Shown in pieces: positions 19,532 to 27,852 of a stretch of DNA of 64,000 nt. How positions within the stretch are numbered: the stretch's first letter is position 1; every line of letters begins with the position of its first letter. The DNA comes from CAVTJL01 sp963735065. GTDB lineage: Bacteria; Pseudomonadota; Alphaproteobacteria; Geminicoccales; Geminicoccaceae. A model generated the notes under the pieces. The model was given only the letters and a program-made list of their open reading frames with translations. It was not told the DNA's origin and did no database searches. Both the position numbers and the translations under genes were made by a program. The stretch covers positions 1,763,270 through 1,827,269 of the forward strand of contig CAVTJL010000004.1 in assembly GCA_963735065.1 (NCBI GenBank), given 5' to 3'.

Positions 19532-20193
19532 CGGGCGCCCAGGAGCTCAGGCAGCGAGGTCGATGCCGGCTTCGGTGGCCGATGCCCACGCGATCCGGCC
19601 GGGGTGGCCGTCGAGATCGACGACGCTGCCTTGGGCCGGCGCCGGGGCCACGGCGACACGAGCGCCACGCTCGCTGCCCTACCGATCGGCGGTCCTGCCT
19701 CGTCGCCTACGGCGCATCCGACATCGACCGATACGCGAACATTGCAAGGCCATGGCGGTGCCGAAAGCGACGTCGAAATCGGCGTCAAGCCCAGCCTGGA
19801 CGCTGAGGCGCCCCTCGTCGAGCTGCCCGAGCGCGACAGGCTGCTGATCGCATCGCCGCATGCGTCCGGGGCGGCGACGAAATCCATTGGCGGTCTATCG
19901 AGGAATGCGTGCACTTCCAGGGTGCGGGCCAGAGAACGCTCGATGCCATGCCTGAAGCGTGACGAAGCACTGCTGGGCGGTCACCGCGACCCAGGGACTG
20001 ACAGGGGCCGTTCTGCAATTCCGCCTTGGCGCGTTCGAGGTCGGGCGGACCGTATTGAGCGCAATTCCGTACGTTCAGTCCCGATTGCCCGCAACGTCCA
20101 CGATCCAGTCTGGGGGTGCAATTTGCCAGCGCCGGGGCATGGACCCGACCCAAATCTTCAAGTCATTGAAATTCAAGGAGAATTATTGGTTGC
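19532..20193. other. 662-bp gap, possibly decayed coding sequence
   Basis: No frame here is convincing. A rightward frame from 19604 contains a short plausible stretch (IGVKPSLDAEAPLVELPERD) but degenerates on both sides, so it may be a remnant. The last 60 bases before the tRNA are noticeably AT-richer. Confidence 0.4.
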
Positions 20194-20281
20194 TGGCGGA
20201 GGGAGCGGGATTTGAACCCGCGAGGAGTTGCCCCCAACACGCTTTCCAGGCGTGCGCCTTAAACCACTCGGCCATCCCTCC
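20194..20281 (-). tRNA. tRNA-Ser (anticodon GGA)
   Basis: Read on the minus strand, the gene has acceptor arms GGAGGGA and TCCCTCC, D-loop region GGCCGAGTGGTTTAAGGC, anticodon stem CACGC/GCGTG with loop CTGGAAA (anticodon GGA), a long variable arm typical of class II tRNAs, T arm GCGGGTTCAAATCCCGC and an encoded CCA end. The 88-nt length fits tRNA-Ser. Confidence 0.97.
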
Positions 20282-20386
20282 AGCGGGCGCGGACCTTAGC
20301 GACGCGAAAGAGAGCACGCAACATCAGGTTGCGAGGGGCGGCACGGTTCGCCAAGGTGCGGCCCCGACACGATCGAGGGCACGAGA

Positions 20387-20695
20387 ATGCGGACATTGGG
20401 CTTCGTCGTCGGGGTGCTGCTGCTGCTGGTCGCCGCCGCCACCGGGGTTGCCCAGATCATGGCGCTCATGGCCCACCACAGCTACCAGCCGATCGCCCTC
20501 GGGGAGATCTGGTACACCATCGACGGCAACAGCCTGGTGGGCTTCCAGGCGCTGGTCGAGAAGCGCCTCAGCCCCTCGCTGTGGCCGCCCATCCTCACGG
20601 TGCTCACCATGCCGGCCTGGATCAGCCTCGGCGTGCCGGGGCTTCTTCTCGTCTTCCTCTGCCGCAGGCGCCGGCGCGGGCTCAATTCCTTCTGA
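20387..20695 (+). CDS. Small membrane protein, unknown
   Basis: This 102-residue protein has two hydrophobic helices, residues 5-28 (TLGFVVGVLLLLVAAATGVA) and about 72-92, with the charged end RRRRRGLNSF placed in the cytoplasm by the positive-inside rule. The middle carries LGEIWYTIDGNSLVGFQALVEK. I recognise no family motif beyond resemblance to short hypothetical membrane proteins of alphaproteobacteria. It lies between tRNA-Ser and lepA and is convergent with lepA, seven bases apart. The ATG follows a CACGAGA stretch, a weak ribosome-binding site. Confidence 0.7.
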   Translation: MRTLGFVVGVLLLLVAAATGVAQIMALMAHHSYQPIALGEIWYTIDGNSLVGFQALVEKRLSPSLWPPILTVLTMPAWISLGVPGLLLVFLCRRRRRGLNSF

Positions 20696-20702
20696 GCGCT
20701 CC

Positions 20703-22499
20703 TCAGCTCATCTTGAGGGCGGCGAGGAACGCCTCCTGCGGAATCTCGACGCTGCCGATGTTGCGCATGCGCTTCTTGCCTTCCTTCTGCTTCTCCAGGA
20801 GCTTGCGCTTCCTGGTGATGTCGCCGCCATAGCACTTGGCGAGAACGTCCTTGCGGAAGGCCTTCACCGTCTCCCGGGCCACGATCTTGCCGCCGATCGC
20901 CGCCTGGATCGCCACCTGATACATCTGCCTCGGGATCAGCTCCTTGAGCTTCTCCGCCATGCCCCGGCCGCGGGTCTCGGCCATCGCCCGATGGACGATC
21001 AGCGCCAGCGAGTCGACGCGGTCGCCATTGATCATGATGTCGAGCTTGACGAGGTCGCTCTCGCCATAGCCGTCGAGGCGGTAGTCGAAGCTGGCATAGC
21101 CTCGCGTCATCGACTTCAGGCGATCATAGAAGTCATAGACCACCTCGTTGAGCGGCAGGCGGTAGACCGCCATGGCCCGGTTGCCGACGTAGGTGAGGTC
21201 CTCCTGGATGCCGCGCTTTTCCTGGCAGAGCTGGAGGACGTTGCCCAGATACTCGTCGGGCACCATGATCGTGGCCTTGATCCACGGCTCCTCGACATGG
21301 TCGATCTTGGTGGGATCGGGATAGTCCGCCGGATTGTGCAGCTCCAGCACCTGGCCGTCGGTCGTGTGCACCCGATAGACCACCGAGGGTGCCGTGATCA
21401 CGAGGTCGAGGTTGAACTCGCGATCGAGGCGCTCCTGCACGATCTCGAGATGAAGCAGGCCCAAAAAGCCGCAGCGGAAGCCGAGGCCCAGAGCGCCCGA
21501 GCTCTCGGGCTCGAACTCGAAGCTCGCATCGTTGAGGCGCAGCTTGCCCAGGCTGTCGCGGAGCTGGTCGTAGTCGTTGGCGTCGGTCGGATACATGCCG
21601 CAGAAGACGACCGGCTGGCTCGGGCGAAAGCCCGGCAACGGGGCCTCGGCCGGACGGCGATCGTCCGTCACGGTGTCACCCACCCGGGCGTCGGCGATCT
21701 CCTTGATGCCGGCGGTGATGAAGCCCACCTCGCCCGGCCCCAGCTCCTCGACCAGAAGAGGCTTGGGCGTGAAGACGCCGACCCGGTCGACCGGATGGGC
21801 AGCACCGCTGCCCATGAACCGCACCTTCTGGCCCTTCTTGATGCTGCCGTTGCGCACCCGGACCAGCGTCACGACGCCCAGATAGCTGTCGTACCAGCTA
21901 TCGACGACGAGCGCCTGAAGCGGCGCGTCGCGCTCGCCCTTGGGCGCCGGGAGGCGTGCCACGATGGCCTCCAGCACCTCGTCCACACCCAGGCCGGTCT
22001 TGGCGGAGATCATCAGCGCGTCCTCGGCGTCGAGGCCGATGATGTCCTCGATCTGCTGCTTGATGCGCTCGGGCTCGGATGCCGGCAGGTCGATCTTGTT
22101 GAGCACCGGCACGATCTCGAGATCGGCGTCGATGGCCTGATAGGCATTGGCCAGCGTCTGCGCCTCGACACCCTGGGTGGCATCGACGAGCAGCAGCGCC
22201 CCCTCACAGGCGCGCATCGACCGACTGACCTCGTAGGAGAAGTCGACATGACCGGGGGTGTCGATGAGGTTCAGCTCGTACGCCTCGCCGCTGCGGGCGA
22301 CGTAGCGCAGACGCACGGTCTGAGCCTTGATCGTGATGCCGCGCTCGCGCTCGATGTCCATGGAGTCCAGGACCTGGCTCGTCATCTCGCGCGCCTGCAG
22401 CCCGCCGCAGCGCTCGATCAGCCGGTCGGCCAGCGTCGACTTGCCGTGATCGATGTGCGCCACGATCGCGAAGTTGCGGATATGCGAAAGCTCGGTCAT
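20703..22499 (-). CDS. lepA: Elongation factor 4 (LepA), ribosome back-translocating GTPase
   Basis: This is a 598-residue translational GTPase. The G1 motif is AHIDHGKST near residue 13, followed by RGITIKAQT, the G3 motif DTPGHVDF and the G4 motif NKIDLPAS. The LepA-specific C-terminus ends in KMLEKQKEGKKRMRNIG-like sequence (here LLEKQKEGKKRMRNIGSVEI). I chose ATG 22499 (MTELSHIRNF), the family-typical start; an in-frame ATG seven codons upstream is possible. It acts on stalled or mistranslocated ribosomes. It appears to be a single-gene unit diverging from the dehydrogenase gene. Confidence 0.97.
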   Translation of the reverse strand: MTELSHIRNFAIVAHIDHGKSTLADRLIERCGGLQAREMTSQVLDSMDIERERGITIKAQTVRLRYVARSGEAYELNLIDTPGHVDFSYEVSRSMRACEGALLLVDATQGVEAQTLANAYQAIDADLEIVPVLNKIDLPASEPERIKQQIEDIIGLDAEDALMISAKTGLGVDEVLEAIVARLPAPKGERDAPLQALVVDSWYDSYLGVVTLVRVRNGSIKKGQKVRFMGSGAAHPVDRVGVFTPKPLLVEELGPGEVGFITAGIKEIADARVGDTVTDDRRPAEAPLPGFRPSQPVVFCGMYPTDANDYDQLRDSLGKLRLNDASFEFEPESSGALGLGFRCGFLGLLHLEIVQERLDREFNLDLVITAPSVVYRVHTTDGQVLELHNPADYPDPTKIDHVEEPWIKATIMVPDEYLGNVLQLCQEKRGIQEDLTYVGNRAMAVYRLPLNEVVYDFYDRLKSMTRGYASFDYRLDGYGESDLVKLDIMINGDRVDSLALIVHRAMAETRGRGMAEKLKELIPRQMYQVAIQAAIGGKIVARETVKAFRKDVLAKCYGGDITRKRKLLEKQKEGKKRMRNIGSVEIPQEAFLAALKMS

Positions 22500-22694
22500 C
22501 GGATGGCCGTTTGGAGACATTGGGGGCGGCGACCCTTTACCTCGACCGGCCGTCGCTGTCTCGGGTCATCGGGCCGCCGCAGCAAGAGAGAAGGCCCGAT
22601 CGCCCGTTATCGGGGCTCTCATGCGCCGTGCCGCCTGTTCGGCCGGCCCCGCTCTCTTTATGGATCAACCTCGCGCAACGGAGGGAGGCAGGAC

Positions 22695-23597
22695 ATGAAG
22701 CGTATCGGCTTCATCGGCGCCGCGGGCCTGATGGGCCACGGCATGGCGAAGAGCATCCTGAAGAAGGGCTTCTCCCTGTCGCTGCTGCTCCATCGCGAGC
22801 GCGGGCGGGTGACCGATCTGATCGAGGGCGGCGCCACGCTTGCCGCAAGCCCGGCCGAGCTCGCGCGCGGCGCCGACGCGATCATCCTCTGCGTGCCCTC
22901 CTCCGTCGAGGTCGAGGCCTCCGTCCTCGGGCCGGAGGGGATCATCGAGGGCGGCCGCGAGGGGCTTGTCGTGATCGATACGACGACCGCCGAGCCCGCC
23001 TCGACGCTTCGCCTGGGCGAAGCCCTGGCCGCAAAGGGCATCCGCTTTGCCGACGCGCCGCTGATGCGCACGCCTGTGCAGGCCGAGGAGGGCCGGCTCA
23101 ACAGCGTGGTCGGCGCCGACGACGAGCTTTTCGCGGTCATCCGTCCCCTGCTTGCCGCCTACTGCGAGAACATCTGGCATGTCGGCCCCCTCGGCGCCGG
23201 CCATGCCCTGAAGCTCGTCAACAACTTCATCAGCCAGGGCACGGCGGCCCTGATCGCCGAGGCCTGCACGACGGCGAGCAAGGCCGGCGTCGACCTCGAG
23301 AAGCTCTTCGCGGTGATCAGCGAGGGCGGCGCCAACAGCAGCGTGTTCCAGCGGATGATGCCCTGGGTGCTGGGCAGCTCGGAAGGCGGCATGCTCTTCA
23401 AGCTCAAGCATGCTCAAAAGGACGTCCGCTACTACACGCACCTGGCCGAGGCCGTGGGCTCCACCGCCTTTCTGGGTGAGATGGTCCATCAGACCTTCAC
23501 CCTCGCCATGGCCCAGGGCGAAGGCGAGAGCTACGTCCCGGCGATCGCCCGCGGTCTTGCCCGGGCGAACGGCGTGAAGCTCGGACCCAAGGATTGA
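22695..23597 (+). CDS. NAD(P)-dependent beta-hydroxyacid dehydrogenase family protein
   Basis: The 300-residue protein starts with the dinucleotide fold IGFIGAAGLMGHGMA and has the family-typical catalytic lysine in GAGHALKLVNNF near residue 173. The substrate-binding region usually reads DAPVSGG but here reads DAPLMRTPVQAEEGRL, so substrate choice probably differs from 3-hydroxyisobutyrate dehydrogenase. GGAGGGAGG lies nine bases before ATG 22695, a strong ribosome-binding site. A glyoxylate/succinic-semialdehyde reductase or sulfolactaldehyde-reductase-like role is possible but not shown. Confidence 0.88.
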   Translation: MKRIGFIGAAGLMGHGMAKSILKKGFSLSLLLHRERGRVTDLIEGGATLAASPAELARGADAIILCVPSSVEVEASVLGPEGIIEGGREGLVVIDTTTAEPASTLRLGEALAAKGIRFADAPLMRTPVQAEEGRLNSVVGADDELFAVIRPLLAAYCENIWHVGPLGAGHALKLVNNFISQGTAALIAEACTTASKAGVDLEKLFAVISEGGANSSVFQRMMPWVLGSSEGGMLFKLKHAQKDVRYYTHLAEAVGSTAFLGEMVHQTFTLAMAQGEGESYVPAIARGLARANGVKLGPKD

Positions 23598-23631
23598 GGC
23601 GTCGCCGGCGACGGCAGGATCGTGATCGATC

Positions 23632-23988
23632 ATGACATCGCGCTCCGCGGTCCCGTCCGAGCCGTCACCCTGGCTCGCCGGCATGAGATGCCGCTGTCCC
23701 CGCTGCGGGCGCGGGCACCTGTTCAAGGGCTTTCTGGTGCCGACGCCCGCCTGCGAGGTCTGCGGTCTCGATCTTCGCCCCTATGACGAGGACGACGGGC
23801 CGGCAGCGCTCCTGATCCTCCTCGTCGGGTTCGTTTGCGTCTTCGGGGCGCTGATCGTCGAGATCGTCTGGTCGCCGCCGGCCTGGGTGCATCTCGTGAT
23901 CTGGCTGCCGCTCGCCGTGGTTGGCGTCGTGACGCTGCTGCGCTCGTTCAAGGGCGTGCGGGTGGCGCTTCAATATCACCACCGCTGA
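23632..23988 (+). CDS. DUF983 domain membrane protein
   Basis: This 118-residue protein opens with a zinc-ribbon-like pair, CRCPRCGRGHLFKGFL and CEVCGLDL, followed by DEDDGPAALLILLVGF and a second hydrophobic segment WVHLVIWLPLAVVGVVTLL. This is the DUF983 pattern found in many alphaproteobacteria, sometimes near cytochrome oxidase genes; its function is unknown. It follows the dehydrogenase by 34 bases and may be co-transcribed with it. Confidence 0.88.
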   Translation: MTSRSAVPSEPSPWLAGMRCRCPRCGRGHLFKGFLVPTPACEVCGLDLRPYDEDDGPAALLILLVGFVCVFGALIVEIVWSPPAWVHLVIWLPLAVVGVVTLLRSFKGVRVALQYHHR

Positions 23989-24073
23989 GGCGAGCAGGAC
24001 CGCCTTGCTGTCGACCCGCGCCGGTCATAGATCATCCGATGCGAGGGCGAGGAGCCAATCGGGAGAGGCGATC

Positions 24074-24961
24074 ATGGGTCTGTCGCGGGAAGAGGTGGCG
24101 ATCGAGAGCCGCCCGCTCACATCGGCCGTCGGCGCGGAGATCATCGGGGTCGACCTCGCTCACATCGACGAGGCGACCTTCGAGGCGATCCGCCGGATCT
24201 GGCTGGAACGCGCGGCACTGCTCTTTCGCGGCCAGCATCTGAGCGACGAGGCGCTCGTCACCTTCAGCCGCCGCTTCGGCGAGCTCGACCATGCGCCCGT
24301 CATGGAGAACGGGCGCACCGCCGTGCCGGGTCTCCCGGAGGTCTATGTGGTCTCCAACGTGCTGGACGCCGGCGGCAAGCCCATCGGCAGCCTCGGGGCC
24401 GGCGAGGCGGTGTGGCACACCGACATGTCCTATCTGCCGATCCCACCCGACGCCTCGATGCTCTACGCCCTCGAGGTTCCGCCCGAGGGTGGCGACACCT
24501 GGCTCTACGGCATGGCGGCAGCGTGGCAGGCCCTGCCGGAGAAGCTGCGTCAGGCTGTGCGCGGCCGCCAGATCAAGCATGACGGCACCTACAACTCCGG
24601 CGGCTATGTCCGGGCCGGCGTCGAGGCCACGGACGATCCCCGCCGCTCCGTCGGCGAGCCTCACCCGATCGTCGTGCGGCATCCGGAGAGCGGCCAGGAG
24701 CTGCTCTATCTCGGCCGACGCCGCAACGCCTATGTCGTGGGCATGCCGCTCGAGGAGTCCGAGGCGCTGCTCGATGCCCTCTGGGGCCATGTCGAGGAGA
24801 ACGCCGGGCGGTTCGCCTATGCCCACCGCTGGCGAGTGGGCGACCTTCTGCTCTGGGACAACCGCTCCACCCTGCATCGCCGCGACGCCTTCGATCCGAA
24901 GAGCCGTCGCGTCATGCATCGCACCCAGATCCGCGGCAAGATGGCGCCTCAGGCGGCCTGA
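24074..24961 (+). CDS. TauD/TfdA-family Fe(II)/2-oxoglutarate dioxygenase
   Basis: This 295-residue enzyme binds iron through H115 and D117 (WHTDMSY) and H268 (RSTLHRRDAF). Arg283 in RVMHRTQIRG probably holds 2-oxoglutarate. The family hydroxylates small acids such as taurine, alkyl sulfates or phenoxyacetates. No sulfonate transporter is adjacent, so the substrate is open. ATG 24074 follows GGGAGAGG. The gene is convergent with the aldo/keto reductase. Confidence 0.9.
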   Translation: MGLSREEVAIESRPLTSAVGAEIIGVDLAHIDEATFEAIRRIWLERAALLFRGQHLSDEALVTFSRRFGELDHAPVMENGRTAVPGLPEVYVVSNVLDAGGKPIGSLGAGEAVWHTDMSYLPIPPDASMLYALEVPPEGGDTWLYGMAAAWQALPEKLRQAVRGRQIKHDGTYNSGGYVRAGVEATDDPRRSVGEPHPIVVRHPESGQELLYLGRRRNAYVVGMPLEESEALLDALWGHVEENAGRFAYAHRWRVGDLLLWDNRSTLHRRDAFDPKSRRVMHRTQIRGKMAPQAA

Positions 24962-24975
24962 GGCGCCCGGGCCGC
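24953..24975. terminator. GC-rich hairpin between convergent genes
   Basis: GCGGCC (24953-24958) and GGCCGC (24970-24975) can pair around an 11-base loop at the junction of the convergent dioxygenase and aldo/keto reductase genes. There is no T tract on either strand, so this is at best a weak bidirectional terminator. Confidence 0.3.
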
Positions 24976-24976
24976 T

Positions 24977-25843
24977 TCAGAGCCCGAAAATCGAGGAGAG
25001 CCCGGCGCGTCCGCTGAATTGCGCCATCAGGGCCTCCGGCGGCATCTTGCCGTGCTCCTCGGCCGCGCGAAGGACGGTCGGAAGGAGCCCCACATCGCCC
25101 ACCGAGTTGAGAAAGATCCCGGGTCGCCCCAGGACCCACTCGACCGCGGTCTTGATGTCCTCCTCGTCCTCGAGCGGCTGGTACCAGGTCGAGCGGTCCC
25201 TGGTGGCACCGGCGGCCCAGGGCCCCCGTGCGATGGCCTTGATCGTCTGGACCGCCACGTTGCGCTTCTCGCACATCGCGACGACGGCCTCGAAGTCGGC
25301 CGGGTAGGTGCTGTGGTGGGCGCAGAACCAGTTCCACGGCAGCAGGATCGAATCGAAATCGAAGCGCTCGAGGCTGCGGCGGTGCATGGCGGCGACGTTC
25401 CAGCCGTGGCCGGTGACGCCGATGAAGCGCACGAGGCCCTGCTGGCGCGCCTCGACCGCCGCCTCGAGGGCACCGCCGCTGCCCAGCGCCCGCTCCCATT
25501 CGTCGGGGTGGATCAGGGCGTGGAGCTGGATGAGGTCGACCTTGTCGGTGCGCAGCCGCTCGAGCGAGCGATGGATCTCGTCGCGGGCACCCGCATAGTC
25601 GCGCTGGCCGGTCTTGGTGGCGAGGAAGAAGTCTTTTCGGTGCTTCGCCATCCAGGGGCCGATCCTGAGCTCGGCATCGCCGTAGCTCGCCGCGACGTCG
25701 ATGTGGTTGACGCCGTGCTCGAGCAGGAGATCGAGGACCCGGTCGGCGGTCGCCTGATCCACCTTGCCGAGTGCCGCGGCACCGAAGATGACGGCCGAGC
25801 TCATATGCCCGGTGCGGCCGAAAGGTCGTCGCTCGAGGGTCAT
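24977..25843 (-). CDS. Aldo/keto reductase
   Basis: This is a 288-residue (alpha/beta)8 NAD(P)H-dependent reductase. The catalytic tetrad is D49, Y54, K77 and H108 (HIDVAASYGDAE, ATKTGQRD, LIQLHAL). It is the third gene of a leftward unit with the GntR regulator and the mannonate-dehydratase-like gene. This suggests that it reduces an aldehyde or keto intermediate of sugar-acid breakdown, although the family is broad. The gap to the upstream gene is 80 bases. Confidence 0.9.
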   Translation of the reverse strand: MTLERRPFGRTGHMSSAVIFGAAALGKVDQATADRVLDLLLEHGVNHIDVAASYGDAELRIGPWMAKHRKDFFLATKTGQRDYAGARDEIHRSLERLRTDKVDLIQLHALIHPDEWERALGSGGALEAAVEARQQGLVRFIGVTGHGWNVAAMHRRSLERFDFDSILLPWNWFCAHHSTYPADFEAVVAMCEKRNVAVQTIKAIARGPWAAGATRDRSTWYQPLEDEEDIKTAVEWVLGRPGIFLNSVGDVGLLPTVLRAAEEHGKMPPEALMAQFSGRAGLSSIFGL

Positions 25844-25923
25844 CGGCGTCTCCTCCTTGCTGAATGCGCCCGAGGGGAAGACTGGGCCGGACGCCCTCTT
25901 CCGTCCAGCCCCGCCCTCACCGG

Positions 25924-26910
25924 TCAGCTATGCCCGGCCTCGGCCTCCGCCGCCTGGAGCAGGCCGCGGATGTAGCCATAGACGAAGGCGAAGGCCACGC
26001 CCTCGCCGTTCGGGCCGCTGAGCTCGGGCACGTGGTCGGGCATCAGCATGTAGGGATAGCCGACCTCGCGGTAGACCTTGAGGCTGGCCCACATGTCCAT
26101 GTCGCCCTCCTCGGGGAAGGTCTCCATGAAGTCGAGCTTGCGGCCGCGGATGTTGCGGAAGTGGACGTTGAAGAGCTTGCCCCGCTCCCCGAACCAGCGG
26201 ATGACGTCCGATATCTCCCGGCCCGGGTCGTCCAGCATCTCGCCCACCGTGCCCTGGCAGAAATTGAGGCCGTGCCAGGGATTCTCGCGCAGCTGGACGA
26301 ACTTCTTCAGCCCGTCGACGGTGCCCAGAACCCGCGTGACGCCCTTGTAGCCGGGCGGCGTGTAGGGGTCGTGCGGGTGGCAGGCGAGCCGCACCTTGCT
26401 CTCCTCGGCCACGGGCACGACGCGCTCGAGGAAATAGTCGATGCGCTCCCAGTTGGTGTCGGGGTCGAGCACGCCGGCGAGACCGGGCGGCGCGTCTTGT
26501 TGCGTCAGGGCCCAGCGGAAGCTCGCGTTGCGCGAGCCGCCGCGGCCCGGCTCCTTGGGCGTGCGCGGGATGCCGATGATGTTGAGGTTGTACTTGGCGG
26601 CAGGGATGCCGGCGCGGCCGAGATTGCGGATGAGCTCGCAGATGCTGTCGATCTGGCGGTCGCGATCCGGGCCGGCCAGGAGGATGTCGGGGCTCTGGCT
26701 CTCCTCGATCGGCCGGCTGCCGAGCGGCAGCTGAACCATGTCGAGGCTGAGCCCGTAGCCTTCGAGCTTCGCCTTGTGGCGCTCCAGGGTCTCGAGTGTC
26801 CAGTCGTGGGGATTGCCTGGTGGGTCGGCGCAGACATGCGTCACGCCCAACTGTGCCCAGACCTCGAGATCACTGTCATCCCGAGCCCTTACCTGCGTGC
26901 CAAGATGCAA
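25924..26910 (-). CDS. uxuA: Mannonate dehydratase-like protein (UxuA family)
   Basis: This 328-residue xylose-isomerase-like TIM barrel shares with UxuA the segments ERVVPVAEESKVRLACHPHDP, NFCQGTVGEM, FNVHFRNIRG and a final MLMPDHVPEL. The His, Cys and Asp residues in these blocks match UxuA metal ligands (HPDDP, CTGS, THLRS, PDHGH in the E. coli protein). It is shorter than E. coli UxuA (394), lacking an internal insert. UxuA dehydrates D-mannonate to 2-keto-3-deoxygluconate; close relatives may act on other aldonates. It starts four bases after the GntR gene stop, clearly an operon with its regulator. Confidence 0.82.
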   Translation of the reverse strand: MHLGTQVRARDDSDLEVWAQLGVTHVCADPPGNPHDWTLETLERHKAKLEGYGLSLDMVQLPLGSRPIEESQSPDILLAGPDRDRQIDSICELIRNLGRAGIPAAKYNLNIIGIPRTPKEPGRGGSRNASFRWALTQQDAPPGLAGVLDPDTNWERIDYFLERVVPVAEESKVRLACHPHDPYTPPGYKGVTRVLGTVDGLKKFVQLRENPWHGLNFCQGTVGEMLDDPGREISDVIRWFGERGKLFNVHFRNIRGRKLDFMETFPEEGDMDMWASLKVYREVGYPYMLMPDHVPELSGPNGEGVAFAFVYGYIRGLLQAAEAEAGHS

Positions 26911-26914
26911 GCCC

Positions 26915-27673
26915 TTACCCTCCGTCGCCGTCGAAGACGCGCCGGCGCGCGTTCTCGATATGCTCAGTCATCAGCCTTTCGGCCGCCGCCGCGTCGCGCA
27001 GGCGGATGGCCTCGACCACCCCGCGATGCTCGTCCTGGATCAGTTGCTGTCGCGCCCTCGGGCGGCGCAGGCTCAGATTGCGCGCCACGTTCATCGCGGT
27101 ACGGATCTGGCTCTCCAGCATGGCCAGCGTCGCGGCGAAGAAGTGATTGCGCGCGGCACTCGCCACCGCGAGATGGAGGCGGTAGTCCGCATCCACGCCC
27201 AACTCCGGCGTGCCCACGACCTGGTCCAGGGACGTCAGTGCATCCTCGATCGGCAAGAGCGAGGCATGGTCGTGCCGCTCCGCCGCGAGCGCTGCCGCGC
27301 GGCCCTCGAAGGCGGCGCGGAACTCGAAGCAGCGCTGGATGTCCGCGACGCTGCCCACCGGCGCGAAGCTCAGCACCGCCTGGTCGGGTCGGCGCCGGAC
27401 ATAGGAGCCGGAGCCCTGCCGTGAATGAATGAGGCCGTGATCGCGCAGCCGCGCCAGGGCCTCGCGGACGACGGGCCGCGATACCGCGAAGCGGCTGGCC
27501 AGCGTCGCCTCGCTCGGCAGCCGGCTCTCCGGCGGGAACTCACCCGCAGCGATGCGCTCGAAGATCTGGCTGTAGAGGCGATCACCGAGCTTCTCCTCGC
27601 CCGGCTCGCGTGTCGCCCCGCGGCGGGTGCGCAAGCCAGACAGGGGCCTCGTGATGGCGATCGGCTCGTTCAT
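26915..27673 (-). CDS. GntR-family (FadR/FCD) transcriptional regulator
   Basis: This 252-residue regulator has an N-terminal winged helix (LYSQIFERIAAGEFPPESRL, recognition helix around VSRPVVREALARL) and a C-terminal FCD ligand-binding domain with metal-type residues (ADYRLHLAVASAARN, DEHRGVVEAIRLRD). It resembles hexuronate and aldonate regulators such as UxuR and ExuR. It lies in front of uxuA and diverges from the transporter operon. Two GT-N3-AC half-operators lie in the shared promoter region, so it probably represses both units until a sugar-acid inducer binds. Confidence 0.92.
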   Translation of the reverse strand: MNEPIAITRPLSGLRTRRGATREPGEEKLGDRLYSQIFERIAAGEFPPESRLPSEATLASRFAVSRPVVREALARLRDHGLIHSRQGSGSYVRRRPDQAVLSFAPVGSVADIQRCFEFRAAFEGRAAALAAERHDHASLLPIEDALTSLDQVVGTPELGVDADYRLHLAVASAARNHFFAATLAMLESQIRTAMNVARNLSLRRPRARQQLIQDEHRGVVEAIRLRDAAAAERLMTEHIENARRRVFDGDGG

Positions 27674-27711
27674 CGGGCGCGACTCTCCTCCGGAGGCCGA
27701 GAATAGACAAG

Positions 27712-27738
27712 GTCCGACAGCTCCGCAATATGTATGAC
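27712..27738. promoter_or_regulatory. Two GT-N3-AC operator cores for the GntR regulator
   Basis: GTCCGAC (27712-27718) and GTATGAC (27732-27738) both match the GT-N3-AC core of FadR-subfamily operators. They are exactly 20 bp apart, two helical turns, so they face the same side of the helix. The second sits in ATGTATGACAA, one base from the full T-N-GT-N3-AC-N-A form. They lie between the divergent GntR and transporter genes. Confidence 0.45.
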
Positions 27739-27754
27739 AAATCTTTGCAGGCCG

Positions 27755-27814
27755 CTTGAATGATCAAGATTTAAGGAGAATCTGTTTGACAAGGTGAGCC
27801 CTGCTAAGGATGGT
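27755..27814 (+). promoter_or_regulatory. Palindrome and possible promoter of the peptide-type transporter operon
   Basis: CTTGA-ATGA-TCAAG (27755-27768) is a perfect inverted repeat. TTGACA at 27786-27791 could be a -35 element, with a poor -10 about 17 bases downstream, 40 bases before the start codon. The intergenic region is distinctly AT-richer than its surroundings. Confidence 0.3.
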
Positions 27815-27852
27815 CCAAGCGTTGGCGATGAGGCAAAGGGAGGCCCTAAATA

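Noticed and set aside
19604..20215. Rightward 203-codon frame before tRNA-Ser
   Set aside because: It ends inside the tRNA gene and has no consistent domain; only one short stretch looks protein-like.
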